A stretch of 9,940 bases of DNA from an uncultured Oscillospiraceae bacterium. GTDB lineage: Bacteria > Bacillota > Clostridia > Oscillospirales > Acutalibacteraceae. Location of the stretch: positions 1 to 9,940 of the forward strand of contig URRG01000051.1 of assembly GCA_900550095.1 (NCBI GenBank), in the 5' to 3' direction. The first letter of the stretch is position 1; every line of letters begins with the position of its first letter. Shown one piece after another: positions 6,387 through 9,940 of this stretch. The translations under genes and the position numbers were made by a program. Under the pieces are notes generated by a model that saw nothing but the letters and a program-made list of their open reading frames with translations, searched no databases and was not told where the DNA came from.

Positions 6387-6412
6387 ATTATTAAATAAAT
6401 TCATTTAATAAT
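6387..6412. promoter_or_regulatory. AT-rich palindrome upstream of the winged-helix gene
   Basis: Perfect 10-bp arms ATTATTAAAT and ATTTAATAAT separated by AAATTC, ending 11 bases before the -35 box of the promoter at 6424. ArsR-type winged-helix proteins bind AT-rich dyads of this size, so an autoregulatory operator is plausible. An UP-element-like effect of the AT-rich DNA is the alternative. Confidence 0.45.
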
Positions 6413-6423
6413 AAGGAAAAATA

Positions 6424-6452
6424 TTGAACTTATCTACAGAATAGTATATGAT
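6424..6452 (+). promoter_or_regulatory. Sigma-A promoter of the winged-helix regulator
   Basis: TTGAAC (6424-6429), 17-base spacer, TATGAT (6447-6452), a good sigma-A promoter. The start would be near 6459, giving a 43-base leader with an AAAGGAG ribosome site at 6485-6491. It is divergent from the sugar-operon promoter, about 235 bp away. Confidence 0.75.
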
Positions 6453-6501
6453 TATAAAAATGTCAATAGATTTTTTAAAAAAACAAAGGAGATATAGTGT
6501 A

Positions 6502-7431
6502 ATGTTACATTTTGATACAATGGAGGCCGCCCTGCTCCCCTGTAAAGCGTTGAGTTCTAAGGTAAGAATTGAAATCATGGAACTTCTGTATGAAAAAGAC
6601 GGTAAAAATTTAAATGAAATTGCAGAGCTTTTGGGCCTTTCCAACAGTGCTGTCGGTGTGCATGTGGGAAAATTGGAGGAAGCAGGACTCATACGGATCC
6701 GCAATATATCGGGGCGGCGCGGCTCTATGAAAATCTGTGAGCCCACAGATACATCGCTTTTTATCGAGCTTCGCCGTACAGGGGAGACGCAGGAATGCTA
6801 TACGCACCATATAGAGGTTGGTCAGTATACGTTGTGCCATGCGGAGCCTACCTGTGGGATCGCTACCCAGGAGCATGTGATTGGAGAATACGATGATCCC
6901 AGGTACTTTGCCTTTCCGGAACGATTCCAGGCGGATCTTCTCTGGCTCACCAATGGATTTGTAGAATATGCCGTGCCCAACAGCCTGAAGGCGGGGGAGA
7001 GGATACGGCAGCTTTCCTTTTCCATGGAAATATCATCGGAGGCTCCTGGGATACGCGAAGAATATCCGTCGGATATATATTTTTATGTCAACGGCGTGTC
7101 TGTGGGATACTGGATCAGCCCGGGAGATTTTGGGAGCCGCCGCGGCCGTTTTAACCCTCCTTGGTGGCCGGAGGACAAAAACCAGTACGGCCTTTTGAAG
7201 GAACTGAGCATTGACGGCCGGGGAACATTTATAGACGGAGGCCTGAAAATTTCGGATGTGACTATTGATCAGCTGAACATCACATATAACAGTATTCTGA
7301 CTTTTCGGATCGCGGCTCCTTTAGATACGGCCAATTCCGGGGGGATGACCCTTTTCGGAAGGGGGTTCGGCGATTTCAACCAGGGGATCAGGGTCAGTAT
7401 GCGGTATGAAGAAAGGCAGGCAAAGGCTTGA
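6502..7431 (+). CDS. Winged-helix (ArsR-like) regulator with a large C-terminal domain
   Basis: 309 residues. The first about 80 are an ArsR-type winged helix: SSKVRIEIMELLYEKDGKNL, then the helix-turn-helix LNEIAELLGLSNSAVGVHVG and EEAGLIRIRN with the wing. Metal-sensor ArsR proteins stop near here; this one continues for about 220 residues. That part has Cys99, Cys112 and Cys118 near its start (LCHAEPTCG), LLWLTNGFVEYAVPN, and a beta-rich segment with the recurring words VNGVSVGYWISPGDFG, NPPWWPED, QYGLL, GTFIDGG and LFGRGFGDF, which looks like a ligand-binding beta sandwich. I remember similar proteins of about 300 residues in Firmicutes but cannot name the domain. ATG at 6502 is chosen for AAAGGAG 10 bases before it; upstream in-frame ATGs lack a ribosome site or lie before the predicted transcript start. 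Divergent from the sugar operon, so control of it by a sugar is the likely, unproven, role. Confidence 0.85.
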   Translation: MLHFDTMEAALLPCKALSSKVRIEIMELLYEKDGKNLNEIAELLGLSNSAVGVHVGKLEEAGLIRIRNISGRRGSMKICEPTDTSLFIELRRTGETQECYTHHIEVGQYTLCHAEPTCGIATQEHVIGEYDDPRYFAFPERFQADLLWLTNGFVEYAVPNSLKAGERIRQLSFSMEISSEAPGIREEYPSDIYFYVNGVSVGYWISPGDFGSRRGRFNPPWWPEDKNQYGLLKELSIDGRGTFIDGGLKISDVTIDQLNITYNSILTFRIAAPLDTANSGGMTLFGRGFGDFNQGIRVSMRYEERQAKA

Positions 7432-7451
7432 AATCCCTTTTCTGCTTTTTT
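7422..7451 (+). terminator. Weak terminator candidate after the winged-helix gene
   Basis: AAAGG (7422-7426) pairs with CCTTT (7436-7440) across the stop codon, and T6 follows at 7446-7451. Five weak base pairs and a gap before the T-run make this doubtful. No better terminator lies before the next promoter at 7465. Confidence 0.3.
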
Positions 7452-7464
7452 GGCCCTGACTCTC

Positions 7465-7493
7465 TTGTAAAACGGGGGCTGATATAGTATAGT
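7465..7493 (+). promoter_or_regulatory. Sigma-A promoter of queT
   Basis: TTGTAA (7465-7470), 17-base spacer, TATAGT (7488-7493). The start falls near 7500, exactly at the beginning of the folded leader described next. Confidence 0.7.
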
Positions 7494-7501
7494 AAAACTT
7501 A

Positions 7502-7600
7502 CGCGCGGCCTCCGGGCTGTGAGGCCTTGGAAATACCGGACCGCGCGGGTCAGTTCGCAATATCCTGACCGGGTGAAAACCCATATCAAAACTACGGAGG
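7502..7600 (+). promoter_or_regulatory. Candidate preQ1 riboswitch, atypical class I-like, with extra hairpin
   Basis: Leader of the queuosine-precursor transporter gene. Stem 7548-7553 with 7565-7570 (GGTCAG/CTGACC) closes the loop TTCGCAATATC. That loop shares UCGCA-x-UA-x-C with the class I preQ1 aptamer, the last C being in the ligand-pairing position. The 3' tail ATATCAAAACTACGGAGG matches the A-rich tail plus ribosome site that forms the class I pseudoknot. Between them sits an added hairpin GGGT-GAAA-ACCC (7571-7582). A 7-bp stem (7502-7508 with 7541-7547) lies upstream, enclosing CCTCCG (7509-7514), which is fully complementary to CGGAGG (7595-7600). Ligand binding would hide the ribosome site and lower translation. 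Gene context supports preQ1; the exact class is uncertain because class II and III aptamers also carry extra hairpins. Confidence 0.6.
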
Positions 7601-7610
7601 TAAAGTAAAC

Positions 7611-8168
7611 ATGCAAAATCAAAAAAGCGCTGCCGGTTCCCGGCGGCGGGGGAGTTCTGTGCTCTTCTTGGCCCAGGCGGCTGTGATCGCCGCCCTTTAC
7701 ACGGTGCTGACTCTGGCGGCCGTGGCTATGAATCTGGCTTTCGGCCCTGTGCAGTTCCGCTTTTCAGAGGCGCTCACCATCCTTCCGGTGTTTACGCCGG
7801 CGGCCATCCCGGGGCTTACTTTGGGGTGTGTCCTTTCCAATCTATGGAGCTCCTTTGGCCTGGCGGATATCATTTTCGGCTCACTGGCCACTCTTCTGGC
7901 TGCCTTGTGCAGCTATTGGCTCCGCCGTGCGCAGCTTTTGGGTATACCGTGGCTTTCCGTCCTGGCTCCGGTGCTGTTCAACGCCCTGATCGTGGGGGCT
8001 GAGATCACCTTTCTGGCTCCGGAGGGCTTTTTGTGGCCTGCCTTTTTGGCAACGGCCCTTTCGGTGGGCGCGGGGGAGCTCCTGGTATGCGTAGTGCTGG
8101 GTATCCCTCTTTTACTGCTTATCCGCCGCATGAAGCTGGACGAGCGCTTTTTCTCTTTAGTAAATTGA
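7611..8168 (+). CDS. queT: QueT family queuosine-precursor transporter
   Basis: An integral membrane substrate-binding (S) component of an ECF-type importer that takes up a queuosine precursor, preQ1 or a related base, for modification of tRNA wobble position 34. 185 residues with about five or six hydrophobic segments (near 18-43, 57-77, 84-104, 113-135 and 141-172). The family signature FGPVQFRFSEALTILP is at about 44-59, followed by AAIPGLTLGCVLSNLWS. The N-terminus is short and basic (SRRRG), the inside-positive side. GGAGG lies 10 bases before the ATG. The general ECF energising subunits are not in this window, as expected for a group II ECF system. Its own promoter, leader and terminator make it a single-gene unit. 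Confidence 0.9.
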   Translation: MQNQKSAAGSRRRGSSVLFLAQAAVIAALYTVLTLAAVAMNLAFGPVQFRFSEALTILPVFTPAAIPGLTLGCVLSNLWSSFGLADIIFGSLATLLAALCSYWLRRAQLLGIPWLSVLAPVLFNALIVGAEITFLAPEGFLWPAFLATALSVGAGELLVCVVLGIPLLLLIRRMKLDERFFSLVN

Positions 8169-8184
8169 ATATGCTTTTGAACAG

Positions 8185-8223
8185 AGAACGGGGAACAGCT
8201 GAATGCTGTTCCCCGTTCTTCTT
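8185..8223. terminator. Terminator between queT and the acetyltransferase gene
   Basis: A perfect 15-bp stem (8185-8199 with 8205-8219) around a 5-base loop TGAAT, 16 bases after the queT stop. The + side continues TCTT, a modest T-run; the minus side continues CTGTTCAAAA. It lies between convergent genes and probably serves both, queT mainly. Confidence 0.8.
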
Positions 8224-8344
8224 GCTATGCGGTGTGCGGGCCATGGAAATACGCGGCATATGCGGCATACCCGGAATATAGAAGAGGCGTGCGGAAAGCT
8301 GTGCCTGCGCGCCGCGGACTGAGTGCCGCGACCCGCGCAGCGCT

Positions 8345-8902
8345 TTACCAGAGCTGGTCTTCGCCCAGCTCGAATACGATATCGGCGTTTTCAAAATCCA
8401 GTCTGTGGGCCAGGGCCCTCTCTGAGATCCACCGTATCATGACGGTCAGGCCCAGGCTGTCGCTTCTGAAGGGGCGCGCTTTGGTTCCGCCCACGAAGCA
8501 CGAGCCCGGCAAAGGCTCCCACCCGGCAGCCGCATAAAAAGACACTTTATCCGGCGCGCAGGTAAAGATGCTCATATCCGGCTTTTGGCTCAGGATGTAC
8601 TCTCCGGCGGCCCGCACCACACGGCTTCCCAGGCCCCTTTTCCGCCAGAGGGGATGGGTCGTCACCTCGCTCAGGCCATACGCCGTATAGATTTTTCCGG
8701 CGTGGGACAGGGGGCTTTTCCGCACTGCGGCATGGCTGACGACCTGCCCCTGTTCCATGAGCAGGAACGAGGTTTCATATGTGCCGGGAGCCAGCGGGAA
8801 CCGTTCCTCCGCTTCCGGCTTCCAGGCCGAGGCCTCCAGCAGCAGGATTTTCTTTTCGATTTCTTCCCCCTGTATATCCCTGGGGTACTGCAGCAGTTCC
8901 AT
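8345..8902 (-). CDS. GNAT-family N-acetyltransferase
   Basis: 185 residues with the GNAT fold: strand FLLMEQGQVVSHAAV (46-60), then GLSEVTTHPLWRKRGLGSRVVRAA, in which R87-x-x-G90-x-G92 is the acetyl-CoA pyrophosphate loop (motif A), and SFYAAAGWEP (121-130) is motif B with its conserved Tyr. The C-terminal part (CFVGGTKARPFRSDSLGLTVMIR) resembles the layout of proteins annotated as AAC(2')-like acetyltransferases, but the similarity I can see is too weak to propose that activity. It would transfer an acetyl group from acetyl-CoA to an unknown amine. AGGAGGAG lies 8-10 bases before the ATG. Transcribed alone from the promoter at 8926-8934 and convergent with queT. Confidence 0.88.
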   Translation of the reverse strand: MELLQYPRDIQGEEIEKKILLLEASAWKPEAEERFPLAPGTYETSFLLMEQGQVVSHAAVRKSPLSHAGKIYTAYGLSEVTTHPLWRKRGLGSRVVRAAGEYILSQKPDMSIFTCAPDKVSFYAAAGWEPLPGSCFVGGTKARPFRSDSLGLTVMIRWISERALAHRLDFENADIVFELGEDQLW

Positions 8903-8925
8903 GGGCGTTTCTCCTCCTATCGTAG

Positions 8926-8934
8926 ATTATAACA
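8926..8934 (-). promoter_or_regulatory. Extended -10 promoter of the acetyltransferase gene
   Basis: TGTTATAAT on the minus strand is a perfect extended -10 (TG-n-TATAAT). No good -35 sits at 17 bases; TTGCTG occurs at a 19-base gap. The start would be close to 8919, about 17 bases before the ATG, just upstream of the ribosome site. Confidence 0.65.
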
Positions 8935-9220
8935 TAAATGAAGCAAAATGCAGCAAAAAGAAGCGCGCGGCGTCTCCGGCTGAAATCGCAGGATACCATA
9001 CCGCCGATGGGCAAGGGGCCATTTCCCTCCCGGCGGCGTTCATCCGCCGCGGCAAGGATGGGAGATCTCTTTGTAGCCCTCTTGTGCTGGATGGTCTGCC
9101 CGATTTGCAGCGGCCCGTCTTTCCGCCCCCCTTCCCTGAGAGGCCTGTTTTCAGATGCCCGCCGCGCCTGCCCCTCCCGGGACGGTGGCCGCCTTTCGCC
9201 TCCAGGGGCGGGCCGGGAGT
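8935..9220. other. Intergenic stretch with no recognised feature
   Basis: Between the acetyltransferase promoter and the end of the AraC-type gene. The sequence is GC-rich, with a few short inverted repeats (for example GCGGCG/CGCCGC near 9040), but none is followed by a T-run on either strand. I see no clear terminator for the AraC-type gene and no supported coding frame; the long + strand open frame here reads as a shadow of GC-rich sequence. Confidence 0.6.
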
Positions 9221-9940
9221 TTATCCGGGCCCGCGGGGGCCCCTGGCAGGGCTCCTTCCGTGCCTGGGATCCTTTGGGGGCCTGGCCGCTTCGGGCTGCT
9301 TCCGGTATGCGCTGGGAGAGAGCCCGAACTCCTTTTTGAAGGTTTTGGAAAAATGGAATTCGTCGCAGAAGCCCAGATTTTCCGCCACGGCCCGAATGGT
9401 GGCCTGGGGATTGTTGAGAAGCTCGGCGGCCGCCTGCCGGAGCTTATAGCGCATCTGGTATTCGCAGGGCGTCAGCCCGTACCGGCTCAGAAAGGCGTTG
9501 CGGAGGGTCCGTTCGGAGACGCGGGCGGCCTGCGCCAGCTCCTGTGCGGAGCAGATCTTCCGGCTGTTGGAGACCATGTGCCCGATGGCGCCGCTGAACA
9601 GATCCCCGGCGATCTTGTTGTGGGCGCAGGCGTAAAGCTCCCGCAGGAGGAGCTGACAGAGGGAGGAGAGCTTTTCCTCCTTCTTATAGGTTTCCAGGGC
9701 GAAGGCCTTTGCAAGGGCGTCGAACAGGAGCCTGACGGCCTCGTTTCCCTGGCAGGGGATCCGTTCCGGAAGCTCCCCGGGGGAGGGCTCCTGAGGGAAA
9801 AGGAACGGGGGCCCGCCTGTCTGCCCGGCCTGCTCTGTTTGGGCCGTCTGTTCCGCCTGAGCCCGCGGGCCCTCCGCCTGCGTCCGGGGAGAGGGGGCGG
9901 AGAAGCTTCCCGGCGGCAGATAGGCGTCCCCCGGGGCGGG
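9221..9940 (-). CDS. AraC-family transcriptional regulator (N-terminus beyond window)
   Basis: The frame is open from the window end to TAA at 9223-9221, giving the last 239 residues of an AraC/XylS-type regulator. The DNA-binding domain spans about visible residues 129-214. Its first helix-turn-helix is AQELAQAARVSERTLRNAFL. The second, classical part is ATIRAVAENLGFCDEFHFSKTFKKEFGLSPSAYRK. Before it, a helical segment (AVRLLFDALAKAF to LSSLCQLLLRELYACA) is the usual linker from the sensor domain. Further N-terminal, residues about 14-45 are rich in Gln, Ala, Glu and Pro (AEGPRAQAEQTAQTEQAGQT), which is unusual for this family. The C-terminus carries a 25-residue Pro/Arg/Gly-rich tail after the second HTH. 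The effector domain lies mostly outside the window, so no target can be given. Confidence 0.92.
   Translation of the reverse strand, partial: PAPGDAYLPPGSFSAPSPRTQAEGPRAQAEQTAQTEQAGQTGGPPFLFPQEPSPGELPERIPCQGNEAVRLLFDALAKAFALETYKKEEKLSSLCQLLLRELYACAHNKIAGDLFSGAIGHMVSNSRKICSAQELAQAARVSERTLRNAFLSRYGLTPCEYQMRYKLRQAAAELLNNPQATIRAVAENLGFCDEFHFSKTFKKEFGLSPSAYRKQPEAARPPKDPRHGRSPARGPRGPG

Noticed and set aside
8757..9449. 230-codon + strand open frame across the acetyltransferase start and AraC-type gene end.
   Set aside because: Overlaps two well-supported minus-strand genes and a promoter; Pro/Arg/Gly-rich shadow sequence.

Overview
The window looks like a chromosomal piece from a gut-type member of the Clostridia, most plausibly Lachnospiraceae. 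The grounds are a moderately GC-rich sequence with AT-rich promoter islands, strong GGAGG-type ribosome sites, sigma-A promoters with 17-base spacers, a CUT1 sugar ABC operon without its own ATPase, LacI/AraC regulators, and a QueT transporter behind a riboswitch-like leader. The placement rests on style and gene families only.

Layout. (1) 1-402: the 3' end of a family 43 glycoside hydrolase on the + strand, whose reading frame is interrupted at about base 20, followed by a strong terminator. (2) 621-2290, minus strand: a LacI-family regulator with its own terminator, a strong candidate promoter about 400 bases upstream, and a long GC-rich leader containing an elaborate inverted-repeat structure. 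(3) 2258-5638, minus strand: a sugar ABC operon in the order binding lipoprotein, permease 1, permease 2, terminator. A hairpin separates the first gene from the other two. (4) 5639-6501: a large regulatory intergenic region with degenerate tandem repeats, a minus-strand promoter followed at once by a terminator hairpin, a pair of inverted 14-mers bracketing both, and an AT-rich palindrome before a + strand promoter. (5) 6502-7431, +: a winged-helix regulator fused to a large C-terminal domain I cannot assign. (6) 7465-8219, +: promoter, candidate preQ1 riboswitch, queT, terminator. (7) 8345-8934, minus: a GNAT acetyltransferase with an extended -10 promoter. (8) 9221-9940, minus: the C-terminal part of an AraC-family regulator running off the window end.

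How they may work together: parts 1-5 look like a locus for taking up and hydrolysing plant-type oligosaccharides. The binding protein and two permeases would import sugar using an ATPase encoded elsewhere. LacI and the divergent winged-helix protein are candidate regulators of that operon; the substrate is inferred only from the GH43 fragment. QueT (queuosine precursor uptake), the acetyltransferase and the AraC gene are independent units.

The most notable points are the non-standard preQ1-like leader of queT, the promoter/terminator/paired-14-mer arrangement upstream of the sugar operon, and the structured lacI leader. I saw no CRISPR array, tRNA, rRNA, transposase or recognisable defence system.
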